NCBI GenBank assembly: GCA_025350305.1
Contig: JANXYC010000014.1
Location: forward strand, 1 to 32,206
Direction: 5' to 3'
Source of the DNA: Cyclobacteriaceae bacterium
Lineage (GTDB): Bacteria > Bacteroidota > Bacteroidia > Cytophagales > Cyclobacteriaceae
Length of the DNA: 32,206 nucleotides
Shown: one piece after another, positions 9,261-18,111 of the stretch
Numbering within the stretch: the first letter of the stretch is position 1
How the letters are laid out: the number at the start of each line of letters is the position of its first letter
Translations under genes and position numbers: made by a program
Notes under the pieces: model-generated
Databases searched by the model: none
Seen by the model: only the letters and a program-made list of their open reading frames with translations
What the model was told of the DNA's origin: nothing

Positions 9261-9333
9261 GTTAAATTTGTTTGTTGTTCATAAAAAAGCAGAGAGGGAC
9301 CCCTCCCCCTCCGCTACCCAATTAATAAACCAA

Positions 9334-9421
9334 GGGCGTCTCTAAAAACTCCTTGTACCCTTCTCTTGCGGAGAAGGGTGACGGGTTGAGGCCATAAAAG
9401 GCAGGGTTTTTAGAGATGCCC
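9334..9421. repeat. Family A palindromic MITE-like element, copy 1
   Basis: This 88-bp element has inverted ends GGGCGTCTCTAAAAAC and GTTTTTAGAGATGCCC and an internal hairpin ACCCTTCTC-TTGC-GGAGAAGGGT. CAA occurs on both flanks (9331-9333 and 9422-9424), a possible 3-bp target duplication. The same length and ends are seen at 30851-30938 in the opposite orientation. Confidence 0.85.
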
Positions 9422-9474
9422 CAATTTATTTTCTGCAATGCTTGTTGAGATCGAGTCAGGTGATCTCGCTTTTT

Positions 9475-11022
9475 TTAATTTGCACCATCACTTGTCGCAA
9501 AGTTTACGGTGTAGTCACCTACTCGCTTGCCGAGGTCCAATCCCACCAGACAATCTTTACGGTAATGAATGGCTCCGTATAGCCGACTCATCGCAGCTTC
9601 CTCTGCCATCCCTGAAAACTCAGCCGCACTACCGGGAAACAAGTAGGACAGCACAGTCACAGCGGAAGCTGAAAAAGTTGAGTGACCGGAAACATAAGAA
9701 GGGAAATTGGGAATGCCGGTGCCGGTCTTGATGGAAGGATCCAATTGCGTAGGTCGTGGATTGAAATAAAAGTATTTCGTATCCCAGCAGGCCACTGCCG
9801 CGTCATGCAAGGCCACGTTGAGAAGGGCAAACGCACGGGCAGCACGTACTTCGCTGTAGCGCGAATCGCGTATGTATTCGGCTGCAATATCATTCCAATG
9901 TCCGGGGGGTGTATAGGTGCCAGCACCATCGGCCCATTTGTGAACGATGGCGATTCGCTCCCGTGTCAGGTTACCTGAATAGTATTTTACTTCTGCCGCT
10001 TCCTTCGCCATTTCAGAAGACGTGACCAACGGTGGAGCAGCGGGACGAGCATCAACAATATTCTTAGGCGTCATCATCCAGGCCTTGACGTTGCTGAAGA
10101 AAGGAAGCATGGGAGGCCGTGACGGTAAGTCCAGACTTATCCAGGCAACATCACCCCGCGAAGTGGCATTAAGCTTCAAGGCTTCCCATTGTGCTTTGTC
10201 GCCAATTGCGTTTTTCATCCCATCATTGCCTGCCCGCGCTATAAAGAGAGCGGCCACAGCTTTTCCTAAGGCAAGTCCGGCAGCAATATCGCTGGCAGTT
10301 GCCTTGCCTGACCAAAGCGCTGCACTGCGTTGCTCGCCGGCTTTTCGGGTGATCTCTTCTACGGCTGCCGGAAAAAGAGCTTTCAGCATATCGGTCGCGG
10401 CCCCTGACATCACAGCTTCTTCCGAAGGATAGGCGGGCAGATCCGTTTGCGGCATCAATGCCTGAATGGTGTTATCAACTTTATTGGGAGCAGGCCGGTT
10501 GTATTGATACTTGTAAAACCAGGCAGCCTTGAGTGCATCGTACTGCGCTGCACTCACGTAGCTGTAAGCACGTGCGGCGTACGGTGGATTTGAAAATGGA
10601 AACTGTGGATCTGAAAAAGGATTTTCAGCATCGGGCACAGGGTAGCTCCCATCGGCATTTGGTGCGGGAGGAAGGTTATACCGGGCCACCAACTCGCGGA
10701 AGATCTGATTCCATCGCAGTATACCGCCTCCGCTCCAATACTCAATAGCTTTGCGTTGTGCGCTCGTTAATTTACTTTGTAATTCCTTGATTGATGCTAG
10801 CTCTGCCTTATAGGCATCGGATGTAACATCGGTAGGTACAGCAACTGAAATCTGATTATTCGAACTCAACACGATGGGTTTCCATGTTCCGGCGTTCGCA
10901 TCAATGCTGAGCGGCGTTTGTGGGGTAAGCTTCTCGGTGAAGTTAATGTCCTTGCATCGGATCGGAAGAAAGAACAGCGCTAAAAATGTCAGCAGGACTG
11001 GTATGTAAAATTTTGTTCTCAT
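9475..11022 (-). CDS. Vanadium-dependent haloperoxidase / PAP2-family exported phosphatase
   Basis: 515 residues with an N-terminal hydrophobic export segment. The C-terminal third has the vanadate/phosphate-binding motifs of the family: FNPRP, then NFPSYVSGHSTFSA (Ser 445, Gly 446, His 447) and SRLYGAIHY (Arg 480, His 486). This architecture is that of bacterial vanadium-haloperoxidase-like proteins, which either oxidise halides with peroxide or act as acid phosphatases; sequence alone does not decide between them. It starts at ATG 11022, overlapping the preceding barrel-protein stop codon by 4 bp (ATGA), which indicates a two-gene operon. Location is probably periplasmic. A LPIRC segment near residue 20 is a poor lipobox, so lipidation is not claimed. 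Confidence 0.85.
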   Translation of the reverse strand: MRTKFYIPVLLTFLALFFLPIRCKDINFTEKLTPQTPLSIDANAGTWKPIVLSSNNQISVAVPTDVTSDAYKAELASIKELQSKLTSAQRKAIEYWSGGGILRWNQIFRELVARYNLPPAPNADGSYPVPDAENPFSDPQFPFSNPPYAARAYSYVSAAQYDALKAAWFYKYQYNRPAPNKVDNTIQALMPQTDLPAYPSEEAVMSGAATDMLKALFPAAVEEITRKAGEQRSAALWSGKATASDIAAGLALGKAVAALFIARAGNDGMKNAIGDKAQWEALKLNATSRGDVAWISLDLPSRPPMLPFFSNVKAWMMTPKNIVDARPAAPPLVTSSEMAKEAAEVKYYSGNLTRERIAIVHKWADGAGTYTPPGHWNDIAAEYIRDSRYSEVRAARAFALLNVALHDAAVACWDTKYFYFNPRPTQLDPSIKTGTGIPNFPSYVSGHSTFSASAVTVLSYLFPGSAAEFSGMAEEAAMSRLYGAIHYRKDCLVGLDLGKRVGDYTVNFATSDGAN

Positions 11023-11948
11023 GGGTTAGAAACATTATTGGTTTTTGAAAAGTGAAGCGTATAAAGTAATCCGCCCATCAGGGTAGTCGATTGACCCACA
11101 TTGCGGCCTGCTACCGTATAGCTGACCGAGGCACGCACGGCAAGATTCTTCGGTTTTGGCAAGTAGTACATTAGCAAAACTCCCACCTTGGAGAAATTCA
11201 TGCGGTTCGAAACAAATGGCATGTCCTGCCGGCGGATATCGCCTCCTCCCAAGGTATTCTGCTGTGAATAATACAAGTCAGCCTGCAGGCCGTTTTTGTA
11301 GTAGCCTGTATTAATGACGAAGTCGAACGTATCGAACATCCTTACTTCATCACTAAAATAAAGTTGACCGTCGCTGAAGTACGAGGTCCTGTCAATTTTG
11401 ACGTTACTCCTCCATGTGTACGCCCCCGAGGTATTCACGTACCAACCTTGATTCAAATGATAGTTAGCCGTTAGTCGACCGGATAAATTGGTACTCGCCA
11501 ACCCCAGGGAGAGCGGCAGGAAATCAGGTGTGTAGTTGGTGAGTGGCGTGGAAAAAGATCCTGCAGCAAAAGCACGAAACCCGCTGGCTGTAAAATCTCT
11601 TGCGAAAATCCTGTACTTGGCAGCTACGGACAAATCCTGAACACCCATCATACCCGCCAACGTGCCGCCGCCGGATTGCGTCTGTACATACGGAAGCATG
11701 GCAATAATATTTAGCTTATCGGTTACGCCGTAGTTGGCAACGAACGTCAGACTTTGAGTCGTGATGGTTCCGATATTCTGATTATCGCGCTTTAGCTCAC
11801 CTTCCCAATAATTTTTCCATTGATCGTGGGTGTAGAGAAATCCCACGCACAAGTCGTTCTTCGGCATCAGCAAGCCATCCGTCAGCGTTTGTGAATATGT
11901 GTTGATCGATGCAATTGAAATGATAAACGGGTAAATAAATCGCTTCAT
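11019..11948 (-). CDS. Outer-membrane beta-barrel protein (transporter/MetA-pathway-like)
   Basis: 309 residues from ATG 11948; the frame is open 14 codons further upstream, but this start puts a signal peptide (MKRFIYPFIISIASINTYSQ) first. The mature protein is made of alternating hydrophobic strands typical of an outer-membrane barrel, with segments such as KLNIIAMLPYVQTQSGGG resembling the phenol-degradation MetA-type barrel family. No catalytic motif is visible. It is translationally coupled to the haloperoxidase/PAP2 gene (ATGA at 11019-11022), so the barrel may move a substrate or product of that enzyme; this is inference. A 16-bp perfect palindrome sits about 120 bp upstream. Confidence 0.75.
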   Translation of the reverse strand: MKRFIYPFIISIASINTYSQTLTDGLLMPKNDLCVGFLYTHDQWKNYWEGELKRDNQNIGTITTQSLTFVANYGVTDKLNIIAMLPYVQTQSGGGTLAGMMGVQDLSVAAKYRIFARDFTASGFRAFAAGSFSTPLTNYTPDFLPLSLGLASTNLSGRLTANYHLNQGWYVNTSGAYTWRSNVKIDRTSYFSDGQLYFSDEVRMFDTFDFVINTGYYKNGLQADLYYSQQNTLGGGDIRRQDMPFVSNRMNFSKVGVLLMYYLPKPKNLAVRASVSYTVAGRNVGQSTTLMGGLLYTLHFSKTNNVSNP

Positions 11949-12066
11949 GTTTAATAAGTTTTTTCGAAGCATTAGCATGCTTTGAATCAATTTAGATTGT
12001 TAAAAAAAACAGTGATGAAGCAGTGATCGTTATATCCCTGCCGGAATATCCGAACGTGTTAAACGC

Positions 12067-12082
12067 TTCCTGTTAACAGGAA
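12067..12082. promoter_or_regulatory. 16-bp perfect palindrome TTCCTGTTAACAGGAA
   Basis: The palindrome lies in the gap between the uncharacterised gene ending at 12106 and the barrel gene starting at 11948, both on the minus strand. Its length and perfect symmetry fit a dimeric repressor operator. It has no loop and no T-run, so it is a poor terminator. The regulator is unknown. Confidence 0.4.
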
Positions 12083-12105
12083 ATGCCATAGCATGGACGT
12101 TGGAA

Positions 12106-12642
12106 TTAAGAGATGCGTTCGGGTGGATGAACGATTGATGCAAAAAATGAAGGTACTAGCGATTGAGATGGGAGAAGGTAGGCTACCGCCTGAGACCAGC
12201 CTGCCACGGAACGCTTGACGGACACTACGTTCAAGACATATTCTTTAATAAATCCAGGTACTGACTTTACGCTTTGCTTGGCCTCCAACGGTTTGTCGGT
12301 AAATGTTTTTGCAAAGTCTTCCAGTTGCTGTTTAATTCGGCTGCTTTCGGAGTCTTTAACACAGGCAACGTACACCGCTTCCAGTGTGAGCTTCTGCTTC
12401 ACAATTCTATATACTTCACCTTTGTATTCAAATCGTCCTTCGGCCTTTTCCCAGTCTTTCTCCTGGGTGGCGTACGGTACATTCAACGGGATTTCTACGA
12501 TAAGTTCCTGTGAATTGGAGGCATCTTCATCGAAGGACCAGCTGATAGAATTATGCCATTGCCAACCTTCAATCACGAGGTAGTAACCCGCTATGTTTAG
12601 CATGATTATGAACAGAAAAAAGAAGGCGATGGGCTTTCGCAT
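12106..12642 (-). CDS. Uncharacterised membrane-anchored Bacteroidota protein
   Basis: 178 residues from ATG 12642; this choice gives a short basic n-region and one hydrophobic helix (MRKPIAFFFLFIIMLNIAG). The rest is a soluble, extracytoplasmic-looking domain with EIPLNVPY (about 49-56), KDWEKAEGRFEYKGEVYRIV and an extended C-terminus. The helix plus 'P-N-x-PY...W...G...GE-x-Y' pattern reminds me of small hypothetical proteins that often sit near TonB-dependent receptors in Bacteroidota; this is recollection, not a search result. No catalytic motif is seen. It lies 79 bp downstream of rsmG on the same strand. Function unknown. Confidence 0.65.
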   Translation of the reverse strand: MRKPIAFFFLFIIMLNIAGYYLVIEGWQWHNSISWSFDEDASNSQELIVEIPLNVPYATQEKDWEKAEGRFEYKGEVYRIVKQKLTLEAVYVACVKDSESSRIKQQLEDFAKTFTDKPLEAKQSVKSVPGFIKEYVLNVVSVKRSVAGWSQAVAYLLPSQSLVPSFFASIVHPPERIS

Positions 12643-12721
12643 GACTACAAGGATATAAAAAAAAGGGTATAAGTCAGACATAGTCGGTCAAAAAATACTC
12701 CAATTTCCGGATCGCAAACGG

Positions 12722-13351
12722 TTACAACGGCAGGTAAACCACTTTTTTAGCCCCAAAAAACTCTTCCTCAAAGTGTTTGTGAAGGTCGTAAATACTGTAC
12801 GGCTTTTTCAGTTCATTCAATTCCTCATCAAGGTCACCACCTTTTAAATAGAGGATTCCGTTGTCGAGGGTATGGAGCGATTCCTTCTTGATTTTGGTTT
12901 GAACCCAACCGTAGAATTCTTTCATCTGCGTAACGGCCCGGCTTACAACAAAGTCATATTTTCCTTTCAACTGTTCAGCGCGGATTTGTTCTGCTTTCAC
13001 GTTGGTAAGCCCAAGCGCCTGGCTTACCCTTTTGACTACCATGATCTTTTTGCCGATGGAGTCCACCAGACGAAACTGTGTTTGCGGAAAAAGAATGGCC
13101 AGCGGAATACCCGGAAATCCACCGCCCGTGCCCACATCCAAAATCTCCGCGCCCGGGAGGAATGAAATTATTTTGGCGATGCCCAGAGAGTGAAGGACAT
13201 GATTAACATAGAGGTTATCAATATCTTTTCGTGAGATTACATTAATCTTCTCGTTCCACTCCCGGTAGAGCACAGCGAGGTTAGCAAACTGTTGCTGCTG
13301 TTTTTCAGTAAGGTTTGGGAAGTATGTGTAGATAATAGTTGCGTCTTGCAC
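12722..13351 (-). CDS. rsmG: 16S rRNA (guanine(527)-N7)-methyltransferase
   Basis: 209-residue RsmG/GidB. It methylates N7 of G527 in 16S rRNA using S-adenosylmethionine. The SAM-binding motif I is ILDVGTGGGFPGIPLAILFP, near residue 70, followed by RLVDSIGKKIMVV. The later FVVSRAVTQMKEF segment corresponds to the conserved 'SRA' motif, and YLKGG closes the core. Length and order match the family. The upstream region to the divergent cupin gene is 140 bp. I see no strong promoter box. Confidence 0.96.
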   Translation of the reverse strand: MQDATIIYTYFPNLTEKQQQQFANLAVLYREWNEKINVISRKDIDNLYVNHVLHSLGIAKIISFLPGAEILDVGTGGGFPGIPLAILFPQTQFRLVDSIGKKIMVVKRVSQALGLTNVKAEQIRAEQLKGKYDFVVSRAVTQMKEFYGWVQTKIKKESLHTLDNGILYLKGGDLDEELNELKKPYSIYDLHKHFEEEFFGAKKVVYLPL

Positions 13352-13491
13352 GGGATCAATTAAAAACCAAAACTGTAAACTGGTGGAGAGAAATCAAAAT
13401 TGATTTAACATTTCCTTTTAGGTACATTCATCGCTGAAATCATACCAGTAGTTGATCAAGGGCCTTCGGCTACACTACTAAACTCAACGCC

Positions 13492-13890
13492 ATGTTAAAA
13501 AAAAGCTCCACCAGCCTGCAAACCAAATGCGCACCCGCTGACTATTTCACCGGCCGTGCATGGATTGATTCTCTTGTCAAAAATGAAGGTATCCCCTGCA
13601 ATGCGGTCAAGGTAACCTTTGAACCAGGTGCCAGAAATCACTGGCATACGCACCCGAAAGGGCAAATTCTGATTGTGACGGCAGGTAAAGGCTATGTCCA
13701 GAAAAAAGGGGAAGTTATTCAACCGCTGCTACCGGGAGATGTGGTCACCATTTTGGCGGACGAAGTCCATTGGCATGGTGCAACAGCTGATAGTATTTTT
13801 ACACACATTGCCATACAGCTTATTTCAGAAAAAGGTCAAGAAACTTCGTGGTTGAATGCTGTGACGGATCAGGAATATTTGGGCGGTTAA
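13492..13890 (+). CDS. Cupin-domain protein
   Basis: 132-residue single-domain cupin. The metal-binding motif 1 is present as ARNHWHTHPKGQILIVTAGKG (about 46-66; the HxH pair at His 50/52 region) and motif 2 as GDVVTILADEVHWHG with a further His. The usual motif-1 Glu is Gln (KGQ), as in several cupin subfamilies. These small cupins bind Fe, Ni or Mn and act as dioxygenases, isomerases or sensors; the substrate is unknown. The gene is intact although directly followed by a decayed FtsX permease. Confidence 0.88.
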   Translation: MLKKSSTSLQTKCAPADYFTGRAWIDSLVKNEGIPCNAVKVTFEPGARNHWHTHPKGQILIVTAGKGYVQKKGEVIQPLLPGDVVTILADEVHWHGATADSIFTHIAIQLISEKGQETSWLNAVTDQEYLGG

Positions 13891-14882
13891 ACCCTATATT
13901 TTTCCTGATCATTTCGACGATCGCGATATATGAACAACTTAATTACATGCAAAACCATGATCTGAGTTTTAAAAAGGATCATCGGTTAGTCATCGATTTT
14001 CAATTTGACGAGCGGATTATTAAGCATGAGGAGGCTGTCAAACAACAATTGACAAGTATACCGGGCATCGGATTGGCCAGCATGTCGTCCTGCATACCCG
14101 GCAAGGCGAACCATACATTTCCTGCCAAAATTGAAAATGTCGAAGGCGAGATGCAGGAATTGCAGTCGGATGCCTACTTCATCGACTACGATTTCTTGAA
14201 GCAGTACGGAATTGAAATAAGGGCCGGACGGGAATTCTCAAAAAGGTACGCATCGGATGAAAAGGAAGCGATGATAATCAATGAGGCTGCCGTAAAAAAC
14301 CTGGGTTACAAGAATCCGATGTCATTGAGAGTTAGCCATGGGTTTTTGACGTTCATATCACTGAATGTAACGGATCAAAATGTGTCAGCAATAATAAAAA
14401 AATTGGAAAATAAATGGCAAGAAGTAGCGATTGGTATGCCGCTCATTTATTCTTTCTCAGACGACTCCTACGACCAGCTATACCGTGCAGAGGAGCGTTT
14501 CGGTAAACTCTTTATTTGCTTTGCAACCCTGGCTATTCTTGTTTCCTGTCTTGGATTAGTAGGACTGTCTGTGTTCAGCATTGTGCATCGAACAAAAGAA
14601 ATTGGAGTTCGTAAAATTTTGGGCGCCTCCATACCCGGCATTGTAAACCTGTTGACCAGGGATTTCCTGTTCCTTGTTCTAATTGCATTTGTGGCAAGTG
14701 CTCCTGTTGCCTGGTTCAGCATGAACAAATGGCTGGAGGATTTTGCTTACCGGATCAACCTTTCCTTGTGGATGGCTGCAGTCGCCGGCATTACAGCACT
14801 GCTAGTGGCATACCTGACAATCAGCTTTCTGGCCATTCGTGCGGCCCTTGCCAATCCGGCTGAATCGTTGAGAACCGAATAA
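13891..14882 (+). pseudogene. Remnant of a FtsX/MacB-type ABC transporter permease
   Basis: The open frame corresponds only to the C-terminal half of the ~790-residue Bacteroidota ABC permease family (MacB_PCD plus FtsX domains). Homology begins inside a transmembrane helix just after the cupin stop codon (FFLIISTIAIYEQLNYMQN). An internal stretch of roughly 40-50 residues is missing between KNPMSLR and FLTFISLNV, where the family has its 'IGVVKDFNF' strand region. The C-terminal FtsX domain is intact (CLGLVGLSVFSIVHRTKEIGVRKILGA and the closing LANPAESLRTE). The frame itself runs open back to 13848, inside the cupin gene, but the overlapping part is not homologous. There is no start codon, first helix or ATPase nearby, so this is best read as a decaying gene. 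Confidence 0.8.
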
Positions 14883-15001
14883 CCCGCTTCATTCCTATTC
14901 GGGCCGATTGGCTCTCACGTGTCCCCTCCAGGTATTTTTTTCAATTAAACCATTTTAAATTGCCATCGTCTAAGAACTTTTAATTGCAGGGAAAGAGAGG
15001 T

Positions 15002-16255
15002 ATGCGAATAAAAATCATTGCTCAATCCCTGCTGATATCAGGAATGGTGTGGTGCGAGGCGGTTGGCCAAATAGCTGAGCGAATATTGGAGAAACCCCCG
15101 GATAGCACCGAGGTAACCAGAAATGACAAGGATCTATCGAACCAGAAAGACCTGATTGATGTCATGGCCGCCCTGGTGAAAAGCCCTGGCCTTGCCAAGC
15201 ATAATTCCATCTCAAAAAAGACCGGACGCATCCACTTCTCGATGGCCCCTGGCCTTGGCTACACACTTTCAACAGGCTTTGCCGGAATCCTTGCAAGCAA
15301 TTCTGCATTTTACACCACCGACTCCGAGGACGCCAAATTATCCAACATTTTTGCAGACGTTGTCTATACACAAAACAAACAACTCATCACCCACATTCAG
15401 GGCAACATCTGGACAAAAAACAATGCCTACAATATCGTAACCGATTGGCGTTACCTGAAATACCCCCAACAAACATTTGGGTTAGGGGGTCATACTAGTT
15501 TGGCAAATTCATTCGACCAGGATTATGATTATCTCCGGCTGTACCAGTCTGTTCTAAAAAGCATAGGAAGGGATCTTTATGCCGGCGTTGGCTATAGCCT
15601 GGATTATCACTGGAACATAACCGAGACCAGCCAGGATCTCTTTGCTGTTTCCGATGCTCAACTCTATGGTCTGCCGGAAAAGACCGTATCATCAGGATTC
15701 AATCTCAATTTGCTGTATGACAACCGGAATAATTCCATCAACCCGGATCGTGGCACCTACGTCAACCTTCTCTTCCGGCAAAACCTTACATTCATGGGGA
15801 GCGACCAGAACTGGCAGTCATTGCGGGTAGATGTTCGAAAGTATTACCGGTTTCCTTCCAACAGTGAAAATGTGCTGGCATTTTGGAGTTTCAACTGGAT
15901 GACGCTTGCAGGAAATCCACCGTATCTTGATCTGCCAAGTACAGGCTGGGATCCTTATAACAATTTAGGAAGAGGATATATCCAGGGCCGGTTCCGGGGA
16001 AAAAATATGTTCTACCTCGAAACAGAATACCGTTTTAAAGTCTCCCGAAACGGACTGTTCGGTGGAGTGGTTTTTGCAAATGCGCAAACCTTTTCCGAAT
16101 GGCCCTCCGATAAATTTGAAGTCATTGCGCCCGCCGCTGGTCTTGGCATGCGCATGAAGTTTAATAAACATTCCAAAACGAATATTGCAATCGACTATGG
16201 CTTTGGCAGGGGCGGCTCGCAAGGATTTTTTGTAAACCTTGGTGAGGTATTTTGA
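15002..16255 (+). CDS. BamA/TamA-like outer-membrane barrel protein
   Basis: 417 residues from ATG 15002, preceded by GGGAAAGAGAGG; a signal peptide follows (MRIKIIAQSLLISGMVWCEA). After a short charged linker the protein is all beta-strand, with LLYDNRNNSINPDRGTYVN (about 241-259) matching the conserved 'D.R....P..G' strand of the bacterial surface antigen (Omp85) family, and the terminal IDYGFGRGGSQGFFVNLGEVF matching the final strand. No POTRA domains are visible, and the protein is about half the size of BamA. It is therefore one of the POTRA-less barrel proteins with unknown cargo. It ends in Phe, as outer-membrane proteins usually do. Confidence 0.85.
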   Translation: MRIKIIAQSLLISGMVWCEAVGQIAERILEKPPDSTEVTRNDKDLSNQKDLIDVMAALVKSPGLAKHNSISKKTGRIHFSMAPGLGYTLSTGFAGILASNSAFYTTDSEDAKLSNIFADVVYTQNKQLITHIQGNIWTKNNAYNIVTDWRYLKYPQQTFGLGGHTSLANSFDQDYDYLRLYQSVLKSIGRDLYAGVGYSLDYHWNITETSQDLFAVSDAQLYGLPEKTVSSGFNLNLLYDNRNNSINPDRGTYVNLLFRQNLTFMGSDQNWQSLRVDVRKYYRFPSNSENVLAFWSFNWMTLAGNPPYLDLPSTGWDPYNNLGRGYIQGRFRGKNMFYLETEYRFKVSRNGLFGGVVFANAQTFSEWPSDKFEVIAPAAGLGMRMKFNKHSKTNIAIDYGFGRGGSQGFFVNLGEVF

Positions 16256-16301
16256 TCCAACGATGGTGCATTTTGAAATTTTGCCACTTAAACTATTTCT
16301 C

Positions 16302-16385
16302 TTGGGCTAAAGCCCCTTGACTTTACCGGAGCGTAATCCCGGCCTTAAGGTTACTCAAGTCCACACCACATGGACTTTAGTCCTA
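16302..16385. repeat. Family C palindromic repeat
   Basis: TTGGGCTAAAGCCC (16302-16315) is inverted against GGACTTTAGTCC (16372-16383). Similar arms bound another element at 20292-20402. It lies in the 266-bp gap between the BamA-like and methyltransferase genes, which otherwise holds nothing recognisable. Confidence 0.55.
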
Positions 16386-16521
16386 TGGTCGCTGTTTGAA
16401 ACGCCTCTTTCTACGCTAACCTGGCTCATCCTACCGGAAAAAAAGTATCTTCGTTCACCGTTTTGTTTTCATCAACCCAAATGGAAGCAAATGCATCAGT
16501 GAAAAAATTGGTTATTGATAA

Positions 16522-17289
16522 ATGAACTACCTGATACTAGCAGCCCTCACCACGTTGCAACTGACCAACATCATTCTGGTCCTCATTTTTCTCTTTTTAG
16601 GATTTAAGTACCTGGAAACTACCTGGTCCTATAAGATCAGTAAGCCTTACAAATGGGAGACGGCTGTTAAGAATGGTGAAATATCGAACCGGTTGAAAAA
16701 ATTGGAACGCTCCTACCGCGATAAAGTAAGGTTCTATATGTTCTGGTTTCAAATCGAACGGTTGAAAAAGGACCATGTCCCTGGCGCGTTTGCCGAAGTT
16801 GGTGTGTACAAAGGCGAAACAGCCAGGATTATTCATGAAATGGATCCTTCCCGGAACTTGCACCTGTTTGACAGCTTTGAGGGTTTTGATAAGCAAGATC
16901 TGGAAACAGAAACTGCGGACGTCAAAAATTCCGTTGATTTTTCAGATACGAATGTAAAGTTGGTGACTGAGTTGATTGACGGAAATTCTAACATCGTCTT
17001 TCATAAAGGTTATTTTCCTAAGACAGCCCGTCACCTGGAGGTGGAGAAATATGCATTTGTCCACCTGGATGCTGATCTCTACAAACCAACACTGGCTGCA
17101 CTACACTACTTTTATCCGCGTCTGCCCGAAGGAGGCGTGATCATGGTCCACGACTATAATCATACCTGGGCCGGAGTGAAGAGAGCGTTGACCGAATTCC
17201 AATCGTCGATTCCTGAAAACATAACTGAACTACCGGATTGGCAGGGAAGCGTCCTGATCGTGAAAAATAAATTTCAACAAAATTCATGA
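16522..17289 (+). CDS. Membrane-anchored TylF/MycF-type O-methyltransferase
   Basis: 255 residues. An N-terminal hydrophobic helix (about residues 3-32) is followed by a class I SAM-dependent methyltransferase domain of the TylF/MycF (macrocin O-methyltransferase) family. The SAM motif is GAFAEVGVYKGETARII (about 90-106), the acidic loop is LHLFDSFEGFD, and the metal-binding region is FVHLDADLYKPT and IMVHDYNHTW. The family methylates hydroxyls of sugars in a metal-dependent way. A membrane anchor is not part of the antibiotic enzymes and suggests a glycolipid or polysaccharide substrate; this is inference. An LRR gene starts 4 bp after its stop. Confidence 0.85.
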   Translation: MNYLILAALTTLQLTNIILVLIFLFLGFKYLETTWSYKISKPYKWETAVKNGEISNRLKKLERSYRDKVRFYMFWFQIERLKKDHVPGAFAEVGVYKGETARIIHEMDPSRNLHLFDSFEGFDKQDLETETADVKNSVDFSDTNVKLVTELIDGNSNIVFHKGYFPKTARHLEVEKYAFVHLDADLYKPTLAALHYFYPRLPEGGVIMVHDYNHTWAGVKRALTEFQSSIPENITELPDWQGSVLIVKNKFQQNS

Positions 17290-17293
17290 TTGG

Positions 17294-18106
17294 ATGGGGG
17301 CCATCATTCATAACGAGAAAAAACTTGTCAGACTTGACTTTAGCAATCAGGGTTTAAACGTCTTCGATGATTCAGTCATAAAAGACGAAGCCATCGAATT
17401 CTTGTCAGTAGGGTTTAATAAGCTAGCGGCCTTACCCGAGACGATCGGCCGGCTTAAAAAACTAAAACAGTTGTTTTTGAACAACAATGAGTTGACTGTT
17501 CTTCCCTCCTGCATCGGAGATCTAAAAAATCTTCAAGTCCTGGATATGAGTATTAATAAGTTCACCGCCTTGCCGGACACCTTAACCGAACTGTCCGCAT
17601 TGGAGTTTCTGTATTCCAGTAACACCTTGCTGCGTGTCCTCCCCGCGTCGATTGGCCGCCTCACACGCCTGAAATATTTGAATGTTAATGACAACCAATT
17701 GACAGCGTTACCCGCCTCATTGACCTCGATGGAAAGTTTGATTGAATTGAGAGTCATCAACAATTCATTGTCGGCCTTGCCGGAGCAGATCGGACAACTC
17801 TCAAATTTAAGAGAACTCCACCTGGATGGTAATTCGCTGGAGGAATTACCGGAATCGATCAACGGCCTGACGAAATTAAGGCACCTCGACCTCCGTCGCA
17901 ATCGACTTCATCATTTGCCTGCGGCCATCGGTGGGTTACACGAATTACAATTCCTGGACTTGCGAAGTAACAATTTTTCCGAAATTCCGGGAGAAATCAG
18001 GAATCTAAATAAGCTCCAAAAACTTGACCTGCGGTGGAACCAACTTACGTCACTGCCCCATTGGCTCGACAGGCTTGAAAAAAGGGGTTGCATACTCTAT
18101 CTTTAA
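17294..18106 (+). CDS. Cytosolic leucine-rich repeat protein
   Basis: 270 residues with ten consecutive 23-residue leucine-rich repeats of the form LxxLxLxxNxLxxLPxxIGxLxx, from about residue 34 to the end. No signal peptide, transmembrane helix or enzymatic domain is present, so it is probably a cytosolic binding scaffold. The repeats are regular with no gaps; the fourth (SSNTLLRVLPASIGRL) is the most divergent at the concave face. The gene starts 4 bp after the methyltransferase and is followed after 5 bp by the CYTH gene (or overlaps its alternative start). No partner can be named. Confidence 0.88.
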   Translation: MGAIIHNEKKLVRLDFSNQGLNVFDDSVIKDEAIEFLSVGFNKLAALPETIGRLKKLKQLFLNNNELTVLPSCIGDLKNLQVLDMSINKFTALPDTLTELSALEFLYSSNTLLRVLPASIGRLTRLKYLNVNDNQLTALPASLTSMESLIELRVINNSLSALPEQIGQLSNLRELHLDGNSLEELPESINGLTKLRHLDLRRNRLHHLPAAIGGLHELQFLDLRSNNFSEIPGEIRNLNKLQKLDLRWNQLTSLPHWLDRLEKRGCILYL

Positions 18107-18111
18107 CATCT

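Noticed and set aside
9475-11022. Classical lipid phosphatase (PgpB-like)
   Set aside because: The length of 515 residues, absence of multiple membrane helices and the spacing of the SGH and SR...H motifs fit the haloperoxidase-like group better.
16317-16502. Plus-strand frame of about 60 residues upstream of the methyltransferase
   Set aside because: It overlaps the family C palindrome and has no recognisable features.
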